Assembly (NCBI RefSeq): GCF_003071345.1
Contig: NZ_QCYK01000003.1
Coordinates: 1,116,001-1,180,000 of the forward strand
Source: Chitinophaga parva
GTDB lineage: Bacteria; Bacteroidota; Bacteroidia; Chitinophagales; Chitinophagaceae
Reading direction: 5' to 3'
Length of the DNA stretch: 64,000 bases
A program made the position numbers and the translations under genes. Positions 43,608-52,021 of this stretch are shown here, one piece after another. A model generated the notes under the pieces. It had not been told where the DNA came from and made no database searches. It worked only from the letters and a program-made list of their open reading frames with translations. Numbering within the stretch: position 1 is the first letter of the stretch; every line of letters begins with the position of its first letter.

Positions 43608-43623
43608 TTACCCCTATACCTGA

Positions 43624-43657
43624 GGCCGCACCCTGGTGAGGGGTGCGGTCATTTTTA
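43624..43657 (+). terminator. Rho-independent terminator of the 593-aa gene
   Basis: CCGCACCC (43626-43633) pairs with GGGTGCGG (43641-43648) around a 7-base loop, followed by ATTTTTA, starting 17 bases after the stop codon. Confidence 0.8.
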
Positions 43658-43864
43658 TGACCACCCGGCAGTAACGGGTTTTCATGCACCGCACGCCATC
43701 TTTTTCTTCACGGGTATGCGCTGCCTTTGTGAAGCCTGCAATGATCAAAAGGAGGAAGATGACTGATACTGGTCAGTCAGGGACAGGTAGCAGTTCCCCA
43801 GAAACAGGCCCCGGCGCTCCTTTAGCGGAGATCTCCGGGGCCTGCCTTTATATATACCCACTGC

Positions 43865-43930
43865 ATGACCTAAATCATCTTATGGTCTGTGACCGGTCAT
43901 CAACGACCAGCATGCTCCGCCCTACCTTTA
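43865..43930 (+). promoter_or_regulatory. Promoter of the YceI-to-NrfD operon with two palindromes
   Basis: ATGACCTAAATCAT (43865-43878), TGACCGGTCA (43890-43899) and a -7-like box TACCTTTA (43923-43930) stand in the same order as in the cytochrome c-nosZ promoter. The rest of the 43608-44026 gap holds the terminator at 43624 and nothing else I can read. The small frame inside it is not a convincing gene. Confidence 0.5.
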
Positions 43931-44026
43931 ACCCGTAAACAACACCATATGAAAGCATTCATAACACCATAAGGCAATGTCCTTGCCATGCCTGTACTCA
44001 TCTTACCCAATTAAAAAACAAACGCT

Positions 44027-44773
44027 ATGCAATTCTGGAAAAAGCCCTACCAGGCTCTCATGATGGCATCCATATTATTTGGAGGCATCGTCTTTTACGG
44101 CACCGCCTGTACTCACAAGGATATGGTGTTACCGGCATCCTATAATGGAAGCGGTGCTACCGATCCGACCAATTATGTAACCCGCGGCACTGATGTCATC
44201 ACGTTCAGCACCACCGCCGGCAGCGGCGTGTTCACGTTCGACAAGGTGCACTCGAACGTAATGTGGGAAACACGGTTCCTGGGTACAGGTGCCATCCTGT
44301 CCGGCCGTTTCAACTGGTTTGGTTTCAACACGTTCAACTTTGATGAGGCTAATCCTGCTAACACCAAGTTCACCGCCTGGGTGCAACTGAACCAGGTTAA
44401 CACCGGTGAGCCCGCCAGGGACGGCGGTTGCCTGATGACGGCCTTCAACACGAATACCACGGCAGATATCCCGGTGAATGGCGAACCTGTTAATGACTTT
44501 AACCGCGCGCTCATCCAGTCTAAAACGGTTACCTACAATCCGACTGAGAATATCTACGATGTGGTATGTGACTTCACTTTCATGGGTGTTACCAAAGAGG
44601 TGAAAGCCAAGTTGGGTTATTCCGGTAAAGGCACTTATCCCGGCACTACTAACCTGCTGCGCGGGTTTGACCTTCGCTTCTCCTTTTCCATCACTGACTT
44701 CCCGTTGAAGGCAGACCAGGGCGAAGTGAATGATAAGATAGACATCACTGCCAATGCCAACTTTAAACAATAA
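44027..44773 (+). CDS. YceI-like lipoprotein
   Basis: 248 residues with a signal peptide and lipid Cys28 (GTAC). The YceI/lipocalin-like beta-barrel pattern is visible: FTFDKVHSNVMWETRFLG at the start of the fold and VCDFTFMGVTKEVKAKLGY with FSFSITDFPLK near the end. YceI proteins bind isoprenoid-type lipids such as quinones. First gene of an eight-gene plus-strand cluster, it may bind a quinone or lipid used by the complex. Confidence 0.8.
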   Translation: MQFWKKPYQALMMASILFGGIVFYGTACTHKDMVLPASYNGSGATDPTNYVTRGTDVITFSTTAGSGVFTFDKVHSNVMWETRFLGTGAILSGRFNWFGFNTFNFDEANPANTKFTAWVQLNQVNTGEPARDGGCLMTAFNTNTTADIPVNGEPVNDFNRALIQSKTVTYNPTENIYDVVCDFTFMGVTKEVKAKLGYSGKGTYPGTTNLLRGFDLRFSFSITDFPLKADQGEVNDKIDITANANFKQ

Positions 44774-44782
44774 CCTCCGGCC

Positions 44783-45196
44783 ATGAAACGATTATTCCTT
44801 CTCTCCTGCACCATCCTCGCGGTGGCGGGCGCCTTCCTCCTGGAAGGATGTTATAAAGATGTGGTGTTGCCCAGCAGTGCTTCCGGTAACGGTGGCGGCA
44901 CGGGCGGTGATAACAATACCGTACCGGCAGACTCTGTGACGTTTGCCAAGTATATCATCCCGCTGTTTGCGGCCAATTGTACCACCTGCCACTCCGGCAA
45001 TGAATCGCCAGACCTGCGCGCCGCAAACGCGTACAATGCCCTGACCAGTGGCAAGTTTGTAGTAGCGGGCAATGCGGCCAACAGTGTGTTGTACCAGAAA
45101 GTATCCTCCGGCGAAATGCCTCCCGGCGGCGGGTTAAAACAAAGCGATATAGATCTCATCAAGAACTGGATCAATAACGGGGCGTTGAACAATTAA
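44783..45196 (+). CDS. Mono-heme c-type cytochrome lipoprotein
   Basis: 137 residues. Lipid Cys23 (LEGC), a Gly-rich linker, then a cytochrome with CTTCH (Cys66-His70) and Met ligand in GEMPPGGG. The pattern IIPLFAANCTTCHSG resembles planctomycete-type and DUF1549-linked cytochromes. It lies nine bases after the YceI-like gene and 12 before the DUF5777 gene. Confidence 0.9.
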   Translation: MKRLFLLSCTILAVAGAFLLEGCYKDVVLPSSASGNGGGTGGDNNTVPADSVTFAKYIIPLFAANCTTCHSGNESPDLRAANAYNALTSGKFVVAGNAANSVLYQKVSSGEMPPGGGLKQSDIDLIKNWINNGALNN

Positions 45197-45208
45197 ACCA
45201 CCATTCGT

Positions 45209-46135
45209 ATGAGCAATTATCTATTCTCTTATAAAAAAATCCTCCGGGGCCTGGTATTACCGCTGTTATGGTTGCCCATGATCCCCCAGGCTGTCTCTGC
45301 GCAGGCCGCCGATTCAACTGTCACGGAAGCGCCGGTAAAAAAATGGGGAAAGCCCGTCCGGAACACGTTTGAAAGCATCTGGCTGATAGACGCGCAAACC
45401 GTGGAAGTACCGGTAAAGAAAACTTTTGAAATGGATTTCCGCCACCGCTTTGGCGTTGTGAACAATGGCTATAAAGACTTTTACGGCCTGTTCTCTTCTG
45501 CCAACATCGGGCTGAACGCAAGCTATGTGCCGGTAAAGAACCTGCTGATCGGCGTGGCGCTCACCAAGTATGACATGACCTGGGAAGGCTATCTTAAATA
45601 CGCCATCCTTCGCCAGGTAAGGTCTGGTGCGGGATCACCGGTGAGTGTTACCTACTACGGTAACCTGGCCATCGAAAGCAGGCAGAGCGATACTTATAAT
45701 TATTTCAGTGACCGCATGTCTTATTTCCACCAGCTGATCATCGGCCGCAAGATCACGGAACGCCTGTCATTGCAGGTGGCGCCCGGCTGGGCACACTTCA
45801 ACGTGGTGAACGGTTACAATCCTTACCCAGGCAAGTTCCTGAAGGAAAAACCGAACGATCATTTTGCGCTCTCCGTGGGCGGGCGCTTTAAGCTGAAAGA
45901 TGCCATGGCGGTTATTGCCAACTATGACCAGCCATTGACAACGGACAATGTAGGCAACGCGCATCCCAACCTGTCGTTAGGGCTGGAGATGTCTACCAGC
46001 GGCCACACCTTCCAGTTCTTCGTGGGCAACTACAGCTACCTGACGCCGCAACGGAACCTGGTTTTCAACCAGAATGATTTTACAAAAAAGCAATTCCTGA
46101 TAGGGTTCAACATCACCCGTTTATGGAATTACTAA
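45209..46135 (+). CDS. DUF5777-family outer-membrane beta-barrel protein
   Basis: 308 residues, Sec signal (cleavage near VSAQA), then alternating amphipathic strands ending in the aromatic residue pattern of outer-membrane barrels (LIGFNITRLWNY). The segment TFEMDFRHRFGVVNNGYKDFYGLF is typical of DUF5777 proteins. Beside two cytochromes it may act as a porin or sheath. No transport activity can be read from it. Confidence 0.8.
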   Translation: MSNYLFSYKKILRGLVLPLLWLPMIPQAVSAQAADSTVTEAPVKKWGKPVRNTFESIWLIDAQTVEVPVKKTFEMDFRHRFGVVNNGYKDFYGLFSSANIGLNASYVPVKNLLIGVALTKYDMTWEGYLKYAILRQVRSGAGSPVSVTYYGNLAIESRQSDTYNYFSDRMSYFHQLIIGRKITERLSLQVAPGWAHFNVVNGYNPYPGKFLKEKPNDHFALSVGGRFKLKDAMAVIANYDQPLTTDNVGNAHPNLSLGLEMSTSGHTFQFFVGNYSYLTPQRNLVFNQNDFTKKQFLIGFNITRLWNY

Positions 46136-46169
46136 ATGCTAATCCTGTAATCATCAAAAACCTGACAAC

Positions 46170-46574
46170 ATGAAGATCAGTTTCCTGAAAAGCAGCCCGC
46201 TGCTATTGGCAGCAGCTTTTGCGGCGCTCTCCTTCTCGGCCCCGGGCGATCCCTGGATTGTGCCCGAGAAAAACGCCAAGATGCCCAACCCGGTAAAGTC
46301 TTCACCGGCCTCCATTGCCGATGGGAAAGCCCTGTGGGCAAAGAACTGCCAGTCCTGCCACGGCAAAGCCGGCGAAGGTGACGGGTCCAAGGCGGCACAG
46401 CTGAAAACACAGCCACCCAACTTCACCAGCGCCGACTTCCAGAAGCAAACCGATGGCGCGCTTTTCTACAAGACCAGTGAAGGCAGGAACGACATGCCTT
46501 CCTTCAAGAAAAAACTGCCGGACGCAGAAGACATCTGGAACCTGGTGAACTACATGCGCACTTTCAAAAAATAA
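46170..46574 (+). CDS. Periplasmic mono-heme cytochrome c
   Basis: 134 residues with a Sec signal (no lipobox). Heme site CQSCH (Cys60-His64) in KALWAKNCQSCHGKAGEGDG, Met ligand in RNDMPSF, and the terminal helix DIWNLVNYMRTF. Class I fold. As a soluble carrier it could shuttle electrons from the NrfD-type complex to NosZ or an oxidase; this is inferred. Confidence 0.92.
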   Translation: MKISFLKSSPLLLAAAFAALSFSAPGDPWIVPEKNAKMPNPVKSSPASIADGKALWAKNCQSCHGKAGEGDGSKAAQLKTQPPNFTSADFQKQTDGALFYKTSEGRNDMPSFKKKLPDAEDIWNLVNYMRTFKK

Positions 46575-46591
46575 TGAAGGCTGTCATTGAA

Positions 46592-46619
46592 AAACCGGCT
46601 TGCAGGTGCAAGCCGGTTT
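46592..46619 (+). terminator. Strong intra-operon hairpin
   Basis: A perfect 12-bp stem (46592-46603 with 46608-46619, loop AGGT) follows the cytochrome gene. Only three Us follow, so partial termination or mRNA stabilisation is more likely than a full stop. It argues for the start at 46640 in the next gene. Confidence 0.6.
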
Positions 46620-46639
46620 CACCACAAAACATCACGCAT

Positions 46640-46888
46640 ATGCCCAACGAACATACTGTAAAACGCCGCGCCTTTGTAGGATGGATAGGCCTGTTTGCCA
46701 CCTCCATAGCAGGCCTCTCCCTCTTCCGGAAATCCCGCAGCACAGCGAGTTCCATGCCACCCGTGCCGGTTACGTTGCTAACCGAAGACGGGCGCCTGGT
46801 ACAAGTGGATGCTGCCGCGCTGGAACAGCAGCCCCGGAAAAAAATCTCGAACGACGAATTGCGTACCTGGGTAAAAAAAAGACCCTGA
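46640..46888 (+). CDS. Small Tat-signal protein of the NrfD cluster
   Basis: 82 residues from the ATG at 46640. A longer frame from 46574 would translate the hairpin. A twin-arginine signal (VKRRAFVGWIGLFATS) precedes a short domain VTLLTEDGRLVQVDAAAL. That stretch resembles VKLLSVDGEVIEVDRAFL in the N-terminal part of the ferredoxin-like protein encoded next, so both may dock to the same partner. No cofactor motif is present. Confidence 0.6.
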   Translation: MPNEHTVKRRAFVGWIGLFATSIAGLSLFRKSRSTASSMPPVPVTLLTEDGRLVQVDAAALEQQPRKKISNDELRTWVKKRP

Positions 46889-46920
46889 GGCATGCTATCG
46901 GCTAACAACAAATCAAGGTT

Positions 46921-47859
46921 ATGAGCGAATTAACAAACGGATCACAAAGCAGGCGCGCCTTTCTCTCCGGTGCGGCACTGGCTGCAGTAAGTGCGGCGGC
47001 GGCGTCCTGCAACCATCTTAAAGATCCTTTTTCCACCCAGGCAGCGGCACTGGATGTAACGCCCACCGGCGAAAAAGTAAAACTGCTGTCGGTAGATGGT
47101 GAGGTGATAGAAGTGGACCGGGCTTTCCTGAAACCCGTGCCCCACCTGCCCAGCGTTACAAACGCGGAAGCACGCGTAGGTATACCCGGTAAAAAATTTG
47201 TGATGGTCATAGACCTGGCCCGTTGCAAAAACCTGAAACGTTGCCAGGCGGCTTGTGATCACATGCACCATATCCAGGACGGACAAAACTGGATCAAGGT
47301 GCAGAAGATGCAGGAATCTGCACACACCGCGCCTTACTGGCAGCCTACTACCTGCATGCATTGCGATGAACCGCCCTGCGTGAAAGTATGCCCGGTGGAT
47401 GCCACGTTCAAGAGACAGGATGGCATTGTGCTGATCGACAGTGACCGCTGTATCGGTTGCCGCTTCTGCATGGCTGCTTGTCCTTACTCCACCCGCGTAT
47501 TCAACTGGAATGAACCAGTGCTGCCCAAAGAAATTGCAAAGCAGCCCTACTGCGCTGAAACCAGCGTGCCTCAGAAAAAGGGCACCGTGGGCAAATGCGA
47601 CTTCTGCCCGGACATGACCCGCCGGGGAGAATTACCCCACTGCGTTTCCGCCTGTCCTAACGGCGTATTCTTCTTCGGTGACCTGAATGAAGACAGCGTA
47701 ACCAACGGTGCAGAGACCTTCCGCTTCAGTGACCTGATGCGGGACAAAGCGGGTTACCGCCTGATGGAAGACCTGGGCACCCGGCCCAGCGTGTACTACC
47801 TGCCACCGGTGAACAGGAATTTTCCTATTGAAGCAGGTGAGGAAAACGATAAAGGCTGA
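46921..47859 (+). CDS. Tat-exported four-cluster ferredoxin subunit (NrfC/DmsB type)
   Basis: 312 residues. Twin-arginine signal SRRAFLSGAAL. Cys groups bind up to four Fe-S clusters: 102/108/112, then 145/148/153/157, then 177/180/183/187, then 226/229/241/245 in CDFCPDMTRRGELPHCVSACP. This is the electron-transfer subunit that pairs with NrfD-type membrane proteins, here encoded 34 bases downstream. The first group has only three Cys in the usual spacing. No molybdenum catalytic subunit is encoded nearby. Confidence 0.93.
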   Translation: MSELTNGSQSRRAFLSGAALAAVSAAAASCNHLKDPFSTQAAALDVTPTGEKVKLLSVDGEVIEVDRAFLKPVPHLPSVTNAEARVGIPGKKFVMVIDLARCKNLKRCQAACDHMHHIQDGQNWIKVQKMQESAHTAPYWQPTTCMHCDEPPCVKVCPVDATFKRQDGIVLIDSDRCIGCRFCMAACPYSTRVFNWNEPVLPKEIAKQPYCAETSVPQKKGTVGKCDFCPDMTRRGELPHCVSACPNGVFFFGDLNEDSVTNGAETFRFSDLMRDKAGYRLMEDLGTRPSVYYLPPVNRNFPIEAGEENDKG

Positions 47860-47893
47860 TGCCCCCTTCTCCTACCTCTAAAAAAACATTATC

Positions 47894-49201
47894 GTGGAAA
47901 GAACAATTGCATTGCGCGAAGAACAGGTTATAGAAGATCTCCTGCCCCGCAAGTTTGGAAAAACAGGGCAGTTATGGGTGGGTGTATTATCCTGTATCTG
48001 CCTGGTGGGCCTGTATGCCTATTACCGCCAGCTGCGGTATGGGCTGGGCGTTACAGCCATGCGGGACTATGTTTCCTGGGGATTATATATTTCAAATTTC
48101 GTTTTTTTCGTAGCCATCAGCCTCGTAGGTTCCCTTATCACGGCCATCCTGCGCCTGGCAAATGTAAAATGGAGCACCCCCCTTACGCGGATCGCGGAGA
48201 TGATCGCCATTGCAGCCATCATGTTTGCCGCCCTCATTATCATCGTGGACATGGGACGGCCGGAACGCCTGCTTAATGTATTTGCACATGGCCGCATCCA
48301 GTCACCCATCATCTGGGATGTGGTGGTGATCACTACCTATTTCTTCATTAGTTGCCTGCTCCTTTACCTGCCATTGCTGCCGGACATCAAAATACTGATC
48401 GACCACCAACGCACCGCCACCCGGCCTTTCCAGCGCCTGTACCGCTTCCTGGGCTCCTTCTGGAAGGGCAATACAGGGCAGGTGGCCATCAGCGACCGGG
48501 CCATCAACATCCTTTGCATCACCATTATCCCGGTAGCTTTCGGCATTCACACTGTTACTTCCTGGCTCTTTGCCACAACCTTCCGCCCCGGGTGGGACAG
48601 CACCAACTTTGGCGCCTACTTTATTTCCGGCGCTTTCCTGGCCGGCAGCGGTGCCGTAGTGGTGGCCATGTACGTAGTGCGCAAGGCCTATGGGATGGAC
48701 CATTACATTACCGATGATCACTTCGACAAGATGGGTAAGATCGTGGTGCTGCTGGCACTGGTGTACCTGTATTTCAATATCAGTGAATACCTGCTGCCCG
48801 CATTTAAAATGAAGGAAGGCGAGGACGCCCACCTGCGGGAATTATTCAGCGGCGACTGGGCGCTGAGGTTCTGGGCCACCATTTTCATTTCCATGCTGCT
48901 GCCCATGGTGATCCTGTTGTTTCCCAAAGGCCGCAGGCCACTGCCCATGTTCCTGGTGGGCATCATGGTGGTGATAGGCGCGTGGTTCAAGCGGTATATT
49001 ATCGTAGTGCCGTCTATGTTACACCCGTTCCTGCCCATGCACGATGTACCGCTTAGTTACAAAAGCTATTTCCCAAGCTGGGAAGAATGGGCCATTGCCT
49101 GTGGTTCACTGGCGGGCGGTATGCTGGTGATTACCCTGCTGATCAGGATATTCCCGATCGTGCCGATCCATGAAACAATAGAAGAAATGAAAGCGAACTG
49201 A
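47894..49201 (+). CDS. NrfD/PsrC-family quinol-interacting membrane subunit
   Basis: 435 residues starting at a GTG (47894). Nine to ten membrane helices, with NrfD-type segments MRDYVSWGLYISNFVFFV and FAALIIIVDMGRPERLLNVF. NrfD proteins oxidise or reduce quinones at the periplasmic side and pass electrons to a ferredoxin-like partner. Length of about 430 residues matches ActC/PsrC-like members. With the ferredoxin subunit and two cytochromes it suggests a menaquinol:cytochrome c reductase. Confidence 0.92.
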   Translation: MERTIALREEQVIEDLLPRKFGKTGQLWVGVLSCICLVGLYAYYRQLRYGLGVTAMRDYVSWGLYISNFVFFVAISLVGSLITAILRLANVKWSTPLTRIAEMIAIAAIMFAALIIIVDMGRPERLLNVFAHGRIQSPIIWDVVVITTYFFISCLLLYLPLLPDIKILIDHQRTATRPFQRLYRFLGSFWKGNTGQVAISDRAINILCITIIPVAFGIHTVTSWLFATTFRPGWDSTNFGAYFISGAFLAGSGAVVVAMYVVRKAYGMDHYITDDHFDKMGKIVVLLALVYLYFNISEYLLPAFKMKEGEDAHLRELFSGDWALRFWATIFISMLLPMVILLFPKGRRPLPMFLVGIMVVIGAWFKRYIIVVPSMLHPFLPMHDVPLSYKSYFPSWEEWAIACGSLAGGMLVITLLIRIFPIVPIHETIEEMKAN

Positions 49202-49202
49202 T

Positions 49203-50099
49203 ATGAAAACATGCATACAATACAGTTTCCTGGCAGGCCTCCTGCTGCTACTGGCGTGGGCACCTGCAGCCCATGCGCAGAATAATACGGCGGAGTTGCT
49301 GCTAAAACTGGAATATTTCGATAACGCGGACCATGTTCCTTACCTGCAGGTAACGGCCATGGAAAAAAAAGACGGCAAGCTGCAACCGCTGAATGCCCTG
49401 CCCGTGCAGCTTTACCTGGGCGACAGCCTGCCCGCCAATGTTATTGCCAAGGTGGTGACCAATGAAACCGGTAAAGCCTTTGCCACATTGCCCCCCTCCC
49501 TGCAGGCGGCCTGGAAGGCCAGCAACCAGCAGCAATTCATAGCGGTAAGCGGCGCCACGCACCAGTTTACCTCCACGGTAAAAACGCTGGACATTACGAA
49601 AGCCCGGTTGCTGCTGGATACCATTGCCGGTGATGACGGCGCCCGCACGGTGCGGGCTACCGTACAGGAAATGCATGGCGACAGCGCTGTGAACATAAAG
49701 GATGTGGAAATAAAGATCGGCGTGCAGCGGCAGGCTTCTTTCCTGCCCATCGGGGATGATGAATCCTACACCACCGATTCTACCGGCACGGTCACTGCTA
49801 CCTTCTCCCGCGACTCCCTGCCCGGTGATGCAAAAGGCAACCTGGTGCTGGGCGCCCGCATAGAAGATAATGATAGCTATGGCAACGTAAGTGTGCTCAA
49901 AACAGTGCCCTGGGGCGGGCCTGGCCAACACGATAGTTTCGGGTTTGGTGACCGCTCGTTATGGGCCACTGGCGCTAAGGCACCTTTACCTTTGCTACTG
50001 GTGGCGCTCTCCGCTATCATTGCGGTATGGGGCATCATCTTCTACCTGGTGTTCCAGATTATCCGTATAAAGAAGCTCAGCGATACACAGGCCAACTGA
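49203..50099 (+). CDS. Signal-anchored periplasmic protein of unknown function
   Basis: 298 residues. Sec signal (cleavage near AHAQ), a beta-rich periplasmic body of about 240 residues with ELLLKLEYFDNADHVPYLQV, and one C-terminal membrane helix (LPLLLVALSAIIAVWGIIFYLVF). It starts two bases after the NrfD stop, so it is a true member of the cluster. The sequence suggests two Ig-like domains. It might hold the complex together; no family recognised. Confidence 0.75.
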   Translation: MKTCIQYSFLAGLLLLLAWAPAAHAQNNTAELLLKLEYFDNADHVPYLQVTAMEKKDGKLQPLNALPVQLYLGDSLPANVIAKVVTNETGKAFATLPPSLQAAWKASNQQQFIAVSGATHQFTSTVKTLDITKARLLLDTIAGDDGARTVRATVQEMHGDSAVNIKDVEIKIGVQRQASFLPIGDDESYTTDSTGTVTATFSRDSLPGDAKGNLVLGARIEDNDSYGNVSVLKTVPWGGPGQHDSFGFGDRSLWATGAKAPLPLLLVALSAIIAVWGIIFYLVFQIIRIKKLSDTQAN

Positions 50100-50233
50100 C
50101 AACTCTCTGTGTCAATATATCTCCATACACTGGGCTCCATCCATAGCTCCGGGAATGCATTTTCACACTTGCCAGCCCGCCAGGAGCCCTTTTTATTTGC
50201 TTTAAACCACGTATTAGTTTCAAAATAACCACC

Positions 50234-50668
50234 ATGTCACAAACACATTTTTACGAAGTAAACGTTCAGTGGAAAGCAGGAAGAATAGGCGAATTATCAT
50301 CACCTGTGCTGTCAGAAACTATTACATGCGCTACGCCGCCGGAATTTCCAAACGGGGTGCCCAATGTCTGGTCGCCGGAGCATTTGTTCGTCGCCGCGAT
50401 CAACAGTTGCTACATGGCAACATTTTTGGCTATTGCAGGTAATTTTAAAGTGGAAATAGAAAATTTCAGTTGCCGTACGGTGGCAAAACTGGAAATGGTG
50501 GATGGGAAATATCTATTTACAACAGCTGAAATGTTCCCGGTCATAAAGATTGCCGATGCGCACCATGATACCGAAAAGACACAGCGCATTGCGGAAAAAG
50601 CGAAGGCGGGGTGCCTGGTGACCAATTCGATGAAAACAGCCATCACGTTGACGCCGAGCATCAGTTAG
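50234..50668 (+). CDS. OsmC-family peroxiredoxin-like protein
   Basis: 144 residues, full length for OsmC. The two catalytic cysteines are in AAINSCYMATFLAIA (Cys58) and KAGCLVTNSMK (Cys132). OsmC/Ohr proteins reduce organic hydroperoxides. Stands alone after the NrfD cluster, separated by 134 bases. Confidence 0.9.
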   Translation: MSQTHFYEVNVQWKAGRIGELSSPVLSETITCATPPEFPNGVPNVWSPEHLFVAAINSCYMATFLAIAGNFKVEIENFSCRTVAKLEMVDGKYLFTTAEMFPVIKIADAHHDTEKTQRIAEKAKAGCLVTNSMKTAITLTPSIS

Positions 50669-50730
50669 TTAGTGAAAGGTTGTGTAAGTATTTATACGTG
50701 GACAGGTATATCAAAAACTCATAAATAGAA

Positions 50731-50758
50731 CGGGCAAAGGCGGTACCGCCTGTGCCCG
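50731..50758 (+). terminator. GC-rich hairpin after the OsmC gene
   Basis: CGGGCA (50731-50736) pairs with TGCCCG (50753-50758), with a second stem GGCGG/CCGCC inside. No U-run follows. It may end or stabilise the OsmC message. Confidence 0.45.
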
Positions 50759-50840
50759 CCGCTGCCGGGAAAAGAATAATGCCGGCAAATGAAAATGGCA
50801 AGTGAATTGAGGCTTTTCAGGTACACTAAAACCCATCATC

Positions 50841-51302
50841 ATGGCAACCACCATCGTACAGCTGGCCATTACCAGCCCTGCATTTGAACACAACGGCAAC
50901 ATCCCGGCAAAATACAGTTGTGAGGGGGCCGGCATTAATCCCGCCCTGCATATTGCCCGCCTGCCGGAAGCCGCCGCCAGCCTGGCCCTCATTGTGGAGG
51001 ACCCGGATGCACCGAACGGTACCTTTGACCACTGGATATGCTGGAACATAGCCCCCGCGGGTGAACTCCCGGAAAACGGGATCCCAGGCGTGTCCGGCAA
51101 AAATTCAACCGGCAAGACCGGCTATCATCCACCCTGCCCACCCCAGGGTGCACACCGCTATATCTTCCATGTATTTGCACTGGATTCCATGCTGGAACTG
51201 GCAGCCGGCGCTACCCGCCACGACCTGGAACATGCAATGCAGGCCCACATAATTGCAGAAGGTTCTATTACAGGCATCTATGAAAAACAAGGCAACAAAT
51301 AA
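50841..51302 (+). CDS. YbhB/YbcL-family (PEBP, Raf kinase inhibitor-like) protein
   Basis: 153 residues. PEBP hallmarks: PAKYSCEGAGINPALHI, LALIVEDPDAPNGTFDHWICWNI (the DPDAP and HW motifs lining the ligand pocket) and GYHPPCPPQGAHRYIFHVFAL. Bacterial members are cytoplasmic with unsettled ligands. Its end overlaps the start of the Pcm gene. Confidence 0.92.
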   Translation: MATTIVQLAITSPAFEHNGNIPAKYSCEGAGINPALHIARLPEAAASLALIVEDPDAPNGTFDHWICWNIAPAGELPENGIPGVSGKNSTGKTGYHPPCPPQGAHRYIFHVFALDSMLELAAGATRHDLEHAMQAHIIAEGSITGIYEKQGNK

Positions 51303-51966
51303 ACCTGCCGTTACGGAATATGCAGACACCAAAGCGCAGGTGCTGCAAAGGCAGGCGCTGGTGGAAAACATTGCCGCCAATGGCATTACCGACGTGAATG
51401 TGCTTACGGCCATCGGCAAATTGCCGCGCCAGTTCTTCATGCCCGCCGGCACGGAGGCCGATGCTTACACGGACAAGGCTTTCCCTATTGGCGAAGGACA
51501 AACCATTTCCCAGCCTTACACGGTGGCCTATCAAACCCAGTTGCTGCGGGTACACCCGGGCCATAAAATACTGGAAGTGGGCACCGGCAGTGCCTATCAG
51601 GCCGCGGTGCTGGCCATGATGGGCGCTATCGTTTACACCATTGAACGGCAAAAGAAATTATACGACCGGGCCATGCATTTCAGCTACCTGCAAACGCTGC
51701 CCGGCCTTCATTTCTGCCATGGCGATGGCTTTGAGGGGTGGCCGGACGAAGCACCGTTTGACAGGATACTGGTCACCGCGGCGCCCGATACCATTCCACC
51801 GGCACTTACAACCCAACTACGCCCGGGGGGCATACTGGTGGCCCCGGTAGGCGCAAAAGGCCTGCAGCGCATGATCCGGATCACCAAGGGAGAGGACGGG
51901 CAACTTACCGAAGAGCTCTTTGAGCACTTCTCCTTTGTGCCCATGCTGCGGGGAAAAGTGGAATAG
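51280..51966 (+). CDS. pcm: Protein-L-isoaspartate O-methyltransferase
   Basis: 228 residues from the ATG at 51280, overlapping the previous gene by 23 bases (an in-frame ATG at 51253 is less likely). Pcm motifs: FPIGEGQTISQPYTVAYQ for substrate, ILEVGTGSAYQAAVLA for S-adenosylmethionine, and FDRILVTAAPDTIPPALTTQL. It repairs isoaspartyl sites in aged proteins. Confidence 0.93.
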   Translation: MKNKATNKPAVTEYADTKAQVLQRQALVENIAANGITDVNVLTAIGKLPRQFFMPAGTEADAYTDKAFPIGEGQTISQPYTVAYQTQLLRVHPGHKILEVGTGSAYQAAVLAMMGAIVYTIERQKKLYDRAMHFSYLQTLPGLHFCHGDGFEGWPDEAPFDRILVTAAPDTIPPALTTQLRPGGILVAPVGAKGLQRMIRITKGEDGQLTEELFEHFSFVPMLRGKVE

Positions 51967-52021
51967 AGGATCTCCCGGGTCCTGCGCTCCGCCGTGATGC
52001 CTGTTGTTATAATGATCCTGT

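Noticed and set aside
43684..43938. 84-codon plus-strand frame
   Set aside because: Low-complexity translation, and the segment holds the palindromes and -7 box of the YceI-to-NrfD operon.
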